NCBI RefSeq assembly: GCF_012911935.1
Contig: NZ_JAAXLA010000006.1
Span: 62,001 to 126,000, forward strand
Length of the DNA: 64,000 bases
Source: Pseudonocardia acidicola
Lineage (GTDB): Bacteria > Actinomycetota > Actinomycetes > Mycobacteriales > Pseudonocardiaceae
Direction of reading: 5' to 3'
Both the position numbers and the translations under genes were made by a program. This document shows, one piece after another, positions 33,023-43,100 of this stretch. Every line of letters starts with the position of its first letter. Positions within the stretch are counted from its first letter, which is position 1. The notes under the pieces are model-generated. The model had not been told where the DNA came from and did not search any database. It was given only the letters and a program-made list of their open reading frames with translations.

Positions 33023-35179
33023 ATGGGGCGCGTGACAGCGACCCGGCCGATCGAGACCGAATCCGAGCTGCGCGAGCGCGCCGAGCAGGTACTGGCCACG
33101 CTGGCCGGGCCGGGCGCCCGGTTGCGCGAGGACCAGTGGACCGCGATCCACGCCCTCGTCGCGCAGCGCCGGCGCGCGCTGGTCGTGCAGCGCACCGGAT
33201 GGGGCAAGTCGGCGGTCTACTTCGTGGCCACCGCGCTGCTGCGGGCGGCCGGCGCCGGTCCGACGGTCATCGTCTCGCCGCTGCTGGCCCTGATGCGCAA
33301 CCAGATCGAGGCGGCCGACCGGGCCGGTATCCACGCCGCCACGGTCAACTCGGCCAACATCGACGACTGGGACGCCACCTACGCCGCCATCGACGCGGGC
33401 GAGGTCGACGTGCTGCTGGTCAGCCCGGAGCGGCTGAACAACCCCGACTTCCGCGACCGGGTGCTGCCCCGGCTCACCGTGTCGGCCGGGATGCTCGTGG
33501 TCGACGAGGCGCACTGCGTGTCCGACTGGGGGCACGATTTCCGGCCCGACTACCGGCGGCTGCGCGCGCTGATCGCCGAGCTGCCGGCCGGGATCCCGGT
33601 GCTGGCCACCACCGCCACGGCGAACGACCGGGTGGTGCACGACGTCACCGAGCAGCTGGGGCTCGGCGCGGAGGACGGCGCCGGGACGCTCGTGCTGCGC
33701 GGCTCGCTCGACCGGGACAGCCTGCGGCTGTCGGTCGTGCGGCTGCCGACGCCGGCGCAGCGGCTGGGCTGGCTGGCCTCGACGCTCGACGCGCTGCCGG
33801 GCGCCGGGATCGTCTACACGCTCACCATCGCCGCCGCCGAGGAGGTCGCCGAGTTCCTCCGCGAGCGCGGGCACCCGGTCGCGTCCTACACCGGCAAGAC
33901 CGACCCGGAGGCCCGACTGGCCGCCGAGGCCGACCTGCTCGCGAACCGGGTCAAGGCGCTGGTCGCGACGAGTGCACTGGGCATGGGCTTCGACAAGCCC
34001 GATCTCGGCTTCGTCGTGCACCTCGGGGCGCCCGCGTCGCCGGTGGCCTACTACCAGCAGATCGGCCGGGCCGGACGCGCCCTCGACCGGGCCGAGGTGG
34101 TGCTGCTGCCCGGCCGGGAGGACCGCGACATCTGGGCGTACTTCGCGTCGCTGGCGTTCCCACCGGAGCCGCTGGTCCGCCAGACCCTCGATGTCCTGTC
34201 TGACGTCCCGCAGTCGACTGCGGCGCTGGAGACCCGGATCGACCTGTCCCGCACCCGGCTGGAGATGCTGCTCAAGGTCCTCGACAGCGACGGCGCGGCG
34301 AAGCGGGTCAAGGGCGGCTGGATCAGCACCGGCGAGCCGTGGGTCTACGACGCCGAGCGGCACCGCCGCATCGCGGCCGCCCGCAAGGCCGAGCAGCAGG
34401 CGATGCTCGACTACCTGGACACCGGCGAGTGCCGGCTGGTGTTCCTGCGTCGCCAGCTCGACGACCCCGGGGTCGGCAGCGCGGACGGCGCCGCGACCCC
34501 GTGCGGGCGCTGCGACGTCTGCACCGGCCAGGTGTGGTCGGCCGACGTCGACGGCGGTGCCGCGGCGGCCGCGCAGGAGCGGCTGACCCGGCCGGGCGTC
34601 GAGGTCGCACCGCGCAAGCAGTGGCCCACCGGGATGAAGGAGCTCGGCGTGTCCGCGGCGGGCCGGATCCCGGCGGGCGAGCTGGCCGCCGAGGGCCGGG
34701 TGGTGGGACGGCTGTCCGACATCGGCTGGGGCACCCGGTTGCGCGAGCTGCTGACCGACTCCACCGGAGTCGACCAGCCGGTGCCGAAGGACCTGCTCGA
34801 CGCGTGCGTGCGCGTACTGGCCGGGTGGGGCTGGGCGCAGCGCCCGGTCGGCGTGGTCGGGATCGGCTCGCGCACCCGCCCGCACCAGCTCGACCACCTG
34901 GCCCGGCGGATCGCCGAGATCGGCCGGCTGCCGCTGCTCGGCACACTGCCCCCGGCCGGGGAGCGCCCGGCGGCGCACGAGAACTCTGCGCAGCGCCTCG
35001 CCGCGGTGTGGAACGGCTTCGACACCGCCGCGCTGCCCGACCTGTCCGAGGTGGGCGGCCCGGTGCTGCTCGTCGACGACCTGATCGACAGCGGCTGGAC
35101 CATGACCGTCGCCGCCCGCGCGCTGCGCCGCGCCGGGGCGCCCACGGTGCTGCCGTTCGCGCTCGCGCAGGCGGGGTGA
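33023..35179 (+). CDS. RecQ-family DNA helicase with C-terminal phosphoribosyltransferase-like domain
   Basis: The 718-residue protein has helicase motifs I (VVQRTGWGKSAVYF near 55), II (VVDEAHCVSDWGHDF near 160), III (ATTATAND), V (ATSALGMGFDKPDLGFVVH) and VI (YYQQIGRAGRA). A RecQ-type zinc part ends in PCGRCDVCTG near 492. The last about 200 residues are unlike RecQ's HRDC domain and contain GPVLLVDDLIDSGWTMT, the PRPP-binding motif of phosphoribosyltransferases, near 680. ATG 33023 is taken; GTG 33032 is an alternative. It is divergent from the PDZ gene. Confidence 0.88.
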   Translation: MGRVTATRPIETESELRERAEQVLATLAGPGARLREDQWTAIHALVAQRRRALVVQRTGWGKSAVYFVATALLRAAGAGPTVIVSPLLALMRNQIEAADRAGIHAATVNSANIDDWDATYAAIDAGEVDVLLVSPERLNNPDFRDRVLPRLTVSAGMLVVDEAHCVSDWGHDFRPDYRRLRALIAELPAGIPVLATTATANDRVVHDVTEQLGLGAEDGAGTLVLRGSLDRDSLRLSVVRLPTPAQRLGWLASTLDALPGAGIVYTLTIAAAEEVAEFLRERGHPVASYTGKTDPEARLAAEADLLANRVKALVATSALGMGFDKPDLGFVVHLGAPASPVAYYQQIGRAGRALDRAEVVLLPGREDRDIWAYFASLAFPPEPLVRQTLDVLSDVPQSTAALETRIDLSRTRLEMLLKVLDSDGAAKRVKGGWISTGEPWVYDAERHRRIAAARKAEQQAMLDYLDTGECRLVFLRRQLDDPGVGSADGAATPCGRCDVCTGQVWSADVDGGAAAAAQERLTRPGVEVAPRKQWPTGMKELGVSAAGRIPAGELAAEGRVVGRLSDIGWGTRLRELLTDSTGVDQPVPKDLLDACVRVLAGWGWAQRPVGVVGIGSRTRPHQLDHLARRIAEIGRLPLLGTLPPAGERPAAHENSAQRLAAVWNGFDTAALPDLSEVGGPVLLVDDLIDSGWTMTVAARALRRAGAPTVLPFALAQAG

Positions 35180-35212
35180 CCGCCAGACCTCGCGGAGCGG
35201 CCCACCAGGGGG

Positions 35213-36472
35213 TCAGGCGGCCGATGGCCACCAGCTCACCAGCAGCCGGCAGTGCTGCTTGTCGACGACGGTCGGCCCCGGCCACCCGGCGGCGGGTGCG
35301 GCGACGCCGGTCGGTACCACGACGAGCCGCAGCTCGCCCGCGGTCGGCCTGCCCACCGCCGCCCAGTCGTCCACCAGATCGGCCAGTTGCGCGGCGAGCT
35401 CGGCGCCGGCAGGCCCGAACGCCTGCACCCCGGCCGGGTGCAGCCCGTCGGGACCGGTTTCGACGTCGGGCGGGTCCCGGACCAGCACGGCGAGGCCGAA
35501 CCGGCCGAGCGGCCGGGACCCGGCGCCCAGCGCGACGGTGCCGCGGTCCGGACCCACCTCGACCAGTCGGCGGGCGAAGTCGCTCCGGGCCGCGTCACCG
35601 GTGGCGAGCAGCCGGCACACCCGGGGCTCGGACACCGCGAGCCACAGTCCGAGCCCGTCCCACAGGTCGGCGGCCCCCACCCACAGGTCCACGGGAAGGG
35701 TCGGCCCGGGATCGTCCAGCAGGGCGCACAGCGCATCCGGATCGGCCTGGGCGTTCTCCGCGACCTGAACGGCCAGGCCGTCGGCGGTCAGCGGGGTGGT
35801 CGCGTCGGGGCCGGCGCCGAGGCCGCGCAGCCGGATGAAGGCGCAGCTGCGCACCGAGTCGCTGCGCAGCACGCCGTCCGCGCCCAGGTCGAGGCCGACC
35901 GACAGCTGGCTGCCACGCACGGCCAGTGGGAGCAGCAGCCGCCCGCCCGGGACGAGCTGCGCGACCCACTCCGGGCGCACGTCCCAGCTGCCGACGGTGA
36001 GGATGATCCGGTCGTAGGGGGCGCCGGCCGGATGACCGAGAGCGCCGTCACCGACCAGCAGCTCGACCCCGCGCACCCCTGCGGCACGCAGGTTCTGCTC
36101 GGCCTGTGCGATCAACTCCGGGTCGATGTCGATCGCGGTGACCGAACCGGTCGGGCCGACCAGCCGCGCCATCAGCGCCGCGTTGTAGCCGGTGCCGGCG
36201 CCGATCTCGAGCACCTGGTGGCCGGGCCGCAGGTCCAGCTGCTCGAGCATGATCGCCATCATCGACGGCTGGGACGCCGAGCTGATCGCGACACCGTCGT
36301 CGAACTTGGTGGCCACCGCCTCGTCGGCGTAGGCCTCGGCGATCGGGGTGCCGGGCAGGAAGAGGTGCCGGGGCACCGCCGCGAACGCCTCGGCCACTGC
36401 TGGGCTGCGCACCCGCGATCCTCGGCGCAGTTCGGCGACCAGCTGTGACCGGGCCCGCTCGGGGGAGACCAT
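35213..36472 (-). CDS. protein-L-isoaspartate O-methyltransferase homologue with C-terminal extension
   Basis: The SAM-dependent methyltransferase part (residues about 1-190) has VAEAFAAVPRHLFLPG, ISSASQPSMMAIMLEQL, VLEIGAGTGYNAALMA (SAM motif I) and YDRIILTVGSWDV, all as in PIMT, which repairs isoaspartyl residues. A further about 220 residues without recognised motif follow, as in actinobacterial long forms of 380-430 residues. ATG 36472 (MVSPERARSQL) is the homologous start. It lies 50 nt after proB and ends near the helicase in convergent orientation. Confidence 0.83.
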   Translation of the reverse strand: MVSPERARSQLVAELRRGSRVRSPAVAEAFAAVPRHLFLPGTPIAEAYADEAVATKFDDGVAISSASQPSMMAIMLEQLDLRPGHQVLEIGAGTGYNAALMARLVGPTGSVTAIDIDPELIAQAEQNLRAAGVRGVELLVGDGALGHPAGAPYDRIILTVGSWDVRPEWVAQLVPGGRLLLPLAVRGSQLSVGLDLGADGVLRSDSVRSCAFIRLRGLGAGPDATTPLTADGLAVQVAENAQADPDALCALLDDPGPTLPVDLWVGAADLWDGLGLWLAVSEPRVCRLLATGDAARSDFARRLVEVGPDRGTVALGAGSRPLGRFGLAVLVRDPPDVETGPDGLHPAGVQAFGPAGAELAAQLADLVDDWAAVGRPTAGELRLVVVPTGVAAPAAGWPGPTVVDKQHCRLLVSWWPSAA

Positions 36473-36522
36473 CCACTCGAGTCTCCGACGAACACCCCGC
36501 CCGCGCAATCAGCGGGCGCGGG

Positions 36523-37647
36523 TCAGGAGTCGATCAGTGGCACCAGGTCGTCGGCGTGCACGACCTCGCGGCGCTGCTCGGGCGGCAGTTCGTCGCTGCG
36601 CCGGCCGATCAGTGCGGGCAGCTCGGTGGCGTCGTAGCCGACCACGCCGCGGGCCACCACCACACCGGACGGGCCGACCAGGTCCACCACGTCGCCGGCC
36701 ACGAAGTCACCGGAGAGGCCGTGGATCCCGGCGGCGAGCAGCGACCGGCGGCGCCGCAACACTGCGGCCACCGCGCCGTCGTCGAGATCCAGCCGGCCGC
36801 GGACGTGGGCCGCGTGGCGCAGCCAGAACCGCCGGGCCGACATCCGCCGCCCGGACGGCCGGAACGCGGTGCCGACCTTGGGCCCGGCCTCCCCCGCCTC
36901 TAGCGCCGCGGCGACGTCCTCGGCCGCCGCGAGCAGCACCGCAATCCCGGACGCGGACGCCATCCCGGCTGCGGTGATCTTGGTGGCCATCCCGCCGCGG
37001 CCCAGCGAGCCGACGCCGGGCCGGGCGATCTCGACTGCGGCCAGATCGGCCGGCGCGTCCACCTCGGCGATCATCGTCGATCCCGGCTTGCGGGGGTCGC
37101 CGTCGTAGAGCCCGTCGACGTCGGAGAGCAGCACCAGCCCCTCGGCGCCGATCAGGTGCGCGACCAGCGCCGCGAGCCGGTCGTTGTCACCGACCCGGAT
37201 CTCGTCGGTGGCCACGGTGTCGTTCTCGTTGACCACGGGCAGCACGCCGAGCCCGAGCAGGCGCTCCAGCGTGCGCTGGGCGTTGCGGTAGTGCGCACGG
37301 CGGATCATGTCGTCGGCGGTGAGCAGCACCTGACCGACCGGCTGGCCGTACCGGGCGAACGACGCCGAGTAGGCGTGCGCCAGCAGCAACTGCCCGACGC
37401 TCGCGGCGGCCTGCTGGGTGGCCAGGTCCCGGGGACGGCGGGTCAGCCCCAGCGGGGCGAGCCCGGCCGCGATGGCGCCCGAGGACACGAGTACGACCTG
37501 GGTCCCGCCCGCGCACCGCGCGGCCAGCGCGTCGACGACCGCGTCGAGCCGGTCGGAGCAGAGCCCGCCGTCCAAACTGGTCAGCGACGACGAGCCGACC
37601 TTGACGACCAGCCGCCGGGCGCCCGCGAGCTGGGCGCGGGCGCTCAT
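36523..37647 (-). CDS. proB: glutamate 5-kinase
   Basis: ProB phosphorylates glutamate at the first step of proline synthesis and is feedback-inhibited by proline. The 374-residue form has an amino-acid-kinase domain ([12 protein letters not shown] at the start, [35 protein letters not shown]) and a C-terminal PUA domain ([19 protein letters not shown]). ATG 37647 overlaps the obg stop by 4 nt. proA is not in the window. This pairing equals Rv2439c-Rv2440c. Confidence 0.96.
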   Translation of the reverse strand: MSARAQLAGARRLVVKVGSSSLTSLDGGLCSDRLDAVVDALAARCAGGTQVVLVSSGAIAAGLAPLGLTRRPRDLATQQAAASVGQLLLAHAYSASFARYGQPVGQVLLTADDMIRRAHYRNAQRTLERLLGLGVLPVVNENDTVATDEIRVGDNDRLAALVAHLIGAEGLVLLSDVDGLYDGDPRKPGSTMIAEVDAPADLAAVEIARPGVGSLGRGGMATKITAAGMASASGIAVLLAAAEDVAAALEAGEAGPKVGTAFRPSGRRMSARRFWLRHAAHVRGRLDLDDGAVAAVLRRRRSLLAAGIHGLSGDFVAGDVVDLVGPSGVVVARGVVGYDATELPALIGRRSDELPPEQRREVVHADDLVPLIDS

Positions 37648-39224
37648 CGGGCCGCGCCGGGGCGCTCCCCGCCGTCCGCCGGGCCCGGCTCCGCGTCCTC
37701 GGCCGCCCAGACGTCCTCGTCCCAGGCGTCGGTGTCCTCATCGGACCATTCGGTGGCACCCGCGTCCACGTCGGCGCCCTGAGCCAGTTCCTCGTCGGTG
37801 AGGTGCCGCCGACGCTCGATCTTGGCCGCCTTGCGGGCTGCGGCGCCGACCCGCGTCGAGCGTTCCAGCCGGGCGTCGGTGCCGCGGCCGGTCATCATCA
37901 CCGCGACGCCGGCCGGGGTGCTCGGCTCCCAGTCGAAGGTGACCTCGCCGATGGTCACCGGGCAGCCCGGGACGGCACCGGCCTCCGCCAGCGCCTCTTC
38001 GACCCCGAGCCGGGCGAGCCGGTCGGCCAGGTACCCGACGGCCTCGTCGTTGTCGAAGGAGGTCTGCCGGATCCAGCGCTCCGGGCGGGCGCCGCGGACG
38101 ATGAAGCCGCCCGGCAGCTCCTTGTCGGCCTCGATGGTGAATCCGGCGTCGTCCACGGCCTGCGGCCGCAGCACGATCCGGGTCGGCTCGGCGACGGGCA
38201 GCGTGGCCCGGTAGGCGCGGACCTGCTCGGCCATCGCGAAGGTCAGCTCCCGCAGCCCGGCCCGGCTCGCCGTCGAGATCGGGAGGATCGGCCAGCCGAA
38301 ACGCTCGCTGAGCTCCGCGGAGACCAGGTCGACCATGTCGGCCGCGTCGGGCACGTCGATCTTGTTCAGCGCGATCAGCCGCGGCCGGTCGGCCAGCTCG
38401 CCGCCCAGCGCCGGGGTGTAGCGGGCCAGTTCGTCCTCCAGGGCCTGCACGTCGGCCACCGGGTCGCGGCCGGCCTCGAACGTCGCGCAGTCGACGACGT
38501 GCACGAGCACCGAGCAGCGCTCGATGTGGCGCAGGAAGTCCAGACCGAGCCCGCGGCCCTCCGACGCGCCGGGGATCAGACCGGGGACGTCGGCGACGGT
38601 GAACACGTCCTCGCCGGCGGTGACCACGCCGAGCTGCGGGACGAGCGTGGTGAACGGGTAGTCGGCGATCTTGGGCCGGGCCGCGGACAGCGCCGCGACG
38701 AGCGAGGACTTGCCCGCCGACGGGAAGCCGACCAGGCCGACGTCGGCCATCGAGCGCAGCTCGAGCACCAGGTCGCGACTCTCCCCCGGCTCGCCGAGCA
38801 GCGCGAACCCGGGGGCCTTGCGGCTGGCCGATGCGAGTGCGGCGTTGCCCAGCCCGCCGCGCCCCCCCTCGGCGGCGACGAAGCGGGTGCCCGCCCCGAC
38901 CAGGTCGGCGACGATGTTGCCGCGCTGGTCGAACACGACGGTGCCGTCCGGGACGGCGAGCTCCAGGTCGTCGGCGTTGGCGCCGGCCCGGAACCCGCCC
39001 TGGCCCTGCTTGCCGTTGCGCGCGGTGGCGTGCGGTCGGTGGTGGAAGTCGAGCAGCGTGTGCACCCCCGGGTCGACGACCAGCACGATGGAGCCACCCC
39101 GGCCCCCGTTGCCGCCGTCCGGCCCGCCGAGCGGCTTGAACTTCTCCCGGTGCACCGAGGCGCAGCCGTTACCGCCCGCACCCGCGGTGGCGTGCAGCAC
39201 GACCCGATCGACGAACCGCGACAT
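37644..39224 (-). CDS. obg: Obg GTPase (CgtA)
   Basis: Obg is an essential 50S-assembly and stress GTPase. The 526-residue protein has the glycine-rich Obg fold ([32 protein letters not shown]), G1 [10 protein letters not shown] near 167, [24 protein letters not shown], and the C-terminal OCT domain ([20 protein letters not shown]). An acidic tail ([18 protein letters not shown]) is actinobacterial. ATG 39224 has AGGAG upstream. First gene of obg-proB-PIMT. Confidence 0.98.
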   Translation of the reverse strand: MSRFVDRVVLHATAGAGGNGCASVHREKFKPLGGPDGGNGGRGGSIVLVVDPGVHTLLDFHHRPHATARNGKQGQGGFRAGANADDLELAVPDGTVVFDQRGNIVADLVGAGTRFVAAEGGRGGLGNAALASASRKAPGFALLGEPGESRDLVLELRSMADVGLVGFPSAGKSSLVAALSAARPKIADYPFTTLVPQLGVVTAGEDVFTVADVPGLIPGASEGRGLGLDFLRHIERCSVLVHVVDCATFEAGRDPVADVQALEDELARYTPALGGELADRPRLIALNKIDVPDAADMVDLVSAELSERFGWPILPISTASRAGLRELTFAMAEQVRAYRATLPVAEPTRIVLRPQAVDDAGFTIEADKELPGGFIVRGARPERWIRQTSFDNDEAVGYLADRLARLGVEEALAEAGAVPGCPVTIGEVTFDWEPSTPAGVAVMMTGRGTDARLERSTRVGAAARKAAKIERRRHLTDEELAQGADVDAGATEWSDEDTDAWDEDVWAAEDAEPGPADGGERPGAAR

Positions 39225-39333
39225 CGGACGACATCTCCTCTTGTTCTCGATCACAGCCGGGTTCCGGCCGTGATCGCGTGCTGCCCGCTCCCGAACATCG
39301 ATCATCGGCGTGGGCGGCGGTGGTACTCAAACA

Positions 39334-39372
39334 GAAAACGGCGGACCACCCGGTAGGGCGGCCCGCCGTTTC
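39334..39372 (-). terminator. terminator of the rplU-rpmA operon
   Basis: AAACGGCGG (39336-39344) and CCGCCGTTT (39363-39371) pair, and an inner CCaCCC/GGGcGG stem closes on a GGTA loop. On the minus strand TGTTTGAG follows the stem. It lies 26 nt after the rpmA stop. Confidence 0.8.
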
Positions 39373-39397
39373 GGTGCTGGAGTGGTGCCGGCAGGCC

Positions 39398-39655
39398 TCA
39401 GACCTGCGCCGGAACCACGTTCACGGTCTTGCGACCGCGCTTGGTGCCGAACTCCACGGCGCCCTCGACCAGCGCGAACAGCGTGTCGTCGCCGCCGCGG
39501 CCGACGCCCGTGCCCGGGTGGAACTTGGTGCCACGCTGGCGGATCAGGATCTCGCCCGCGCTGACGGTCTGGCCGCCGAAGCGCTTGACGCCGAGCCGCT
39601 GAGCGTTGGAGTCGCGTCCGTTGCGCGAGCTGGACGCACCCTTCTTGTGTGCCAT
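39398..39655 (-). CDS. rpmA: 50S ribosomal protein L27
   Basis: L27 reaches the peptidyl-transferase centre with its N-terminus. The 85-residue protein reads [20 protein letters not shown] and ends [10 protein letters not shown]. It starts with Met-Ala as in actinobacteria, without the cleaved leader seen in Firmicutes. It lies 12 nt after rplU. Confidence 0.99.
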   Translation of the reverse strand: MAHKKGASSSRNGRDSNAQRLGVKRFGGQTVSAGEILIRQRGTKFHPGTGVGRGGDDTLFALVEGAVEFGTKRGRKTVNVVPAQV

Positions 39656-39667
39656 GGCTGCGTCTCC

Positions 39668-39976
39668 CTACTTCGCGATGCCGGTGACCTGGACCTTGGT
39701 CAGGGGCTGACGGTGCCCCTGCCGCTTGTGGTACCCGGTCTTGTTCTTGAACTTGTGGATGCGGATCTTCGGGCCCTTGGTGTGCTCGACGACCGTGGCG
39801 GTCACCGAGGCACTGGCCAGCGCCTCCGCGTCGGTGGTCAGCTCGTCGCCGTCAACGAGCAGGACGGCGGGCAGGCTGATCTCGGCGCCGGGCTCGCCGT
39901 CGATCTTCTCGACGGTGAGCACGTCGTCGACGGCCACCTTGTACTGCTTACCGCCGGTCTTGACGATCGCGTACAT
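39668..39976 (-). CDS. rplU: 50S ribosomal protein L21
   Basis: L21 binds 23S rRNA domain I. The 102-residue protein shows [20 protein letters not shown] and [21 protein letters not shown]. It has its own promoter overlapping the rne stop codon and forms a two-gene unit with rpmA. Confidence 0.99.
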   Translation of the reverse strand: MYAIVKTGGKQYKVAVDDVLTVEKIDGEPGAEISLPAVLLVDGDELTTDAEALASASVTATVVEHTKGPKIRIHKFKNKTGYHKRQGHRQPLTKVQVTGIAK

Positions 39977-40076
39977 CGTTGACGCACGACTCCTGAAAAT
40001 CGGGGGACAGATGCGCGCGTGTCACAGCGCGCGTGCCGACGCCCGCACATACTCGCCGGCGCGGCTCCGAGGTCCC

Positions 40077-40106
40077 AGGGTACGGAACGGGTTCTGGCAG
40101 GGTCAA
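40077..40106 (-). promoter_or_regulatory. promoter of rplU-rpmA
   Basis: On the minus strand TTGACC (40106-40101), an 18-bp spacer and TACCCT (40082-40077) make a good housekeeping promoter. The -35 overlaps the rne stop codon. The leader of about 90 nt holds a GCGCGC...GCGCGC hairpin near 40017-40034. Confidence 0.65.
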
Positions 40107-43100
40107 ACCGGGTCTCCCCCGGCCTCATGACCAGCCGCGTGATCGGCCGTCTGGCCGGTCGCCTGATCGCCGTCGCCGCCGGTCGGCGGGCCGGCCGGGC
40201 GCGACGCCGCGCGGCGCGCACGCCGCGGCCGGGAGGCCGTGGACGGCTCGGGCTGGGCCGGCACCACAGCGGACACCGGGACGGGCTCCGGCTCGGTGTT
40301 CGCCGCAGGCAGCGGCGTCGTGATCACCGCCGGCTCGGCCGCGGTCGCCGGGGCGCCCGCGGTGCGCGTGACACGGCCGCGGCGGCGCGGCCGGGCCGGC
40401 GCCTGTCCGTTGGCCGTGGCGTGCTCGGCCACGTGCCCGTCGACGGCCTCGGTCGCCGGGGCCTCGGTCGCCGGGGCCTCGGTCGTCGGCAGGCTCGCTG
40501 CCGGGGTGGCCTCGGCGGCGTCCGACGGCTTGCCGACCGGGGCCGGGGCGGTCCCGGCCGGGGCCTCCGGAGCCACCGCTGGCGGCGCTGGCACTGCGTC
40601 GGCGGCGACGGCCTCGGCGGCCGCGATACCCGCCGCGATGTCCGCCAGGGACGGAGCGCTCTGCGCCGCGGCGGCCGCCGGGACGTGGGCCGGGGTCGCG
40701 TCCACCGGGGCGCGCTCCGCCACCGGAGCGGGCGCGGGCAGAGCCGGCGCGGGCCGGTCGTCCCCACGGTGCTCATCGCGGGCCTCGGGCTTGTCGTCGT
40801 GCCCGTTGTGGCCGTTGTGGCGCCCACCGTCGTGGCGGTGGTCGCCGTCCTCGCCGCGCCGGCCCCGACCGCCGCGGGAGCGCCGCCCACCGCTGTCCCC
40901 GTTGCCGCCGGACTTCTCCGCGACCGGCTCGGTCGAGACGATCACGCCGCGGCCGCGGCAGTGCTCGCACTGCGTGGAGAAGTGCTCGAGCAGCCCGCCG
41001 CCGACCCGCTTGCGGGTCATCTGCACCAGGCCCAGCGACGTCACCTCGGCCACCTGGTGGCGGGTGCGGTCCCGGGCCAGGCACTCGGTGAGCCGGCGCA
41101 GCACCAGGTCACGGTTGGCCTCGAGGACCATGTCGATGAAGTCGATGACGATGATGCCGCCGATGTCGCGCAGCCGGAGCTGACGGACGATCTCCTCGGC
41201 CGCCTCCAGGTTGTTGCGGGTGACCGTCTCCTCGAGGTTGCCGCCGGAGCCGGTGAACTTGCCGGTGTTGACGTCGATGACGGTCATCGCCTCGGTCCGG
41301 TCGATCACCAGCGTGCCGCCCGAGGGCAACCAGACCTTGCGGTCCAGCGCCTTGAGCAGTTGCTCGTCGATCCGGTAGTCGGCGAAGACGTCGTTCGGCC
41401 CGACATGGCGGTGCAGCCGGTCGGACAGCTCGGGCGCGACGTGACCGACGTAGTTCGACACGGTGTCCCATGCATCGTCCCCGGAGACGATCAACCGGGA
41501 GAAGTCCTCGTTGAACTGATCACGCACGACCTTGATCAGCATGTCGGGCTCTTCGTAGAGCAGCGCCGGCGCCTTGGGCTTGTTCGGCCCGGTCTGCTCC
41601 GACTTGGTCTTGATGACCTCCCACTGCGCCTGCAGCCGGCGGACGTCGCGCTCCAGCGCCTCGTGGCTCACGCCCTCCGAGGCCGTCCGGATGATCACCC
41701 CGGCCTCGTTCGGGACGATCTCCTTGAGCATGTCCTTGAGCCGCTTGCGCTCGGTGTCGGGCAGCTTGCGGCTGATCCCGGCGGCGCCGCCCGAGGGCAC
41801 GTAGACCAGGAACCGGCCGGCCAGGCTGATCTGCGTGGTCAGCCGCGCGCCCTTGTGCCCGATCGGGTCCTTGGTGACCTGGACGAGCACGCTGTCGCCA
41901 CTGGACAGGGCCTGCTCGATGCGGCGGGCCTTGCCGTTGAGGCCGGCCGCGTCCCAGTCGACCTCGCCGGCGTAGAGCACCGCGTTGCGGCCCCGGCCGA
42001 TGTCGACGAACGCGGCCTCCATGCTGGGCAGCACGTTCTGCACACGGCCCAGGTAGATGTTGCCGACCATGGACGGCCCGGTGCCGTTGCCGGGGCCTCC
42101 GGTGACGAAGTGCTCGACGAGGACGTCGTCCTCGAGCACGCCGATCTCGGTGCGGTCGCCCCGCTGGCGGACCACCATCGACCGGTCGACGGACTCGCGG
42201 CGGGCCAGGAACTCGGCCTCGGACAGGATCGGCTGGCGGCGCCGGCCGGCGTCGCGGCCGTCGCGGCGGCGCTGGCGCTTGGCCTCGAGCCGGGTGGACC
42301 CGCGGACGCTCTGCACGCCGTCGGAGTCGGAGTCCTCGGTGCGCTCACGTGGCTGGCGGATCTTGGTGACGGTGTTGGGCGGGTCGGTGCCCTCGACGCT
42401 GTCCTCGGCCTCGTCACCGGATCCGCGGCGGCGGCGGCGCCGCCGGCGGCGCCTGGTGCCGCCGGCCTCGCCGTCGGCCTCGGAGTCGTCGGAGTCGTCG
42501 GACTCGTCGTCGGAGTCGTCGGTGTGCCCGGTCGCGTCGGCGGAGTCGCTCTCGGAGTCGTCGTCGTGCTCGGCGCTGTCGGTGCTCTCGTCGTCGCCGT
42601 CGTCGCCGTCGGAGCCCCGGCCGCGGCCACGGCCGCGGCGGCCACGGCGGCGCCGGCGACGGGTGCCGCCCTCGTCGTCGCCGCCGTCATCGGTCGTGTC
42701 GTCGGCGCCGGTGGTGTCCTCGGTGGCCTCGGCCGCAGCTGCGGTGTCGGTGGCCGGTGCGGCCGGACCGGTCGTGCTCGCGGTCTCGCCCGGGGCCTCG
42801 GCCGGGGCGGCGGAGGCGGCCCGGCGACGGGTGCGGGCCGGCTTCTCCGGCGGCTGGAACAGCGGCGTCGGCGGGGCGAACACCGGGGTCAGCGGCTTGC
42901 CGTTGGCCTCGGAGGCGTCCTCGGCGGCCGCTGCGGTGGTGTCGGTGGTGTCGGGGGTGGTCCCGCTCATGGTGTCGCCGGCCTCGGCGGTGGTGTCCGC
43001 ACCGGGCGCGGGGGCCGGCTCCGCGACCGTCTCCGCAGGGGCGTCGACCGCCTCGTCCGCGACCGCCGTCTCCCCGTCCGGCCCGGATTCGGGCAGCAGC

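Noticed and set aside
40446..40490. Tandem repeats considered as a small CRISPR or intergenic repeat
   Set aside because: The units are directly adjacent without spacers and in frame within rne.
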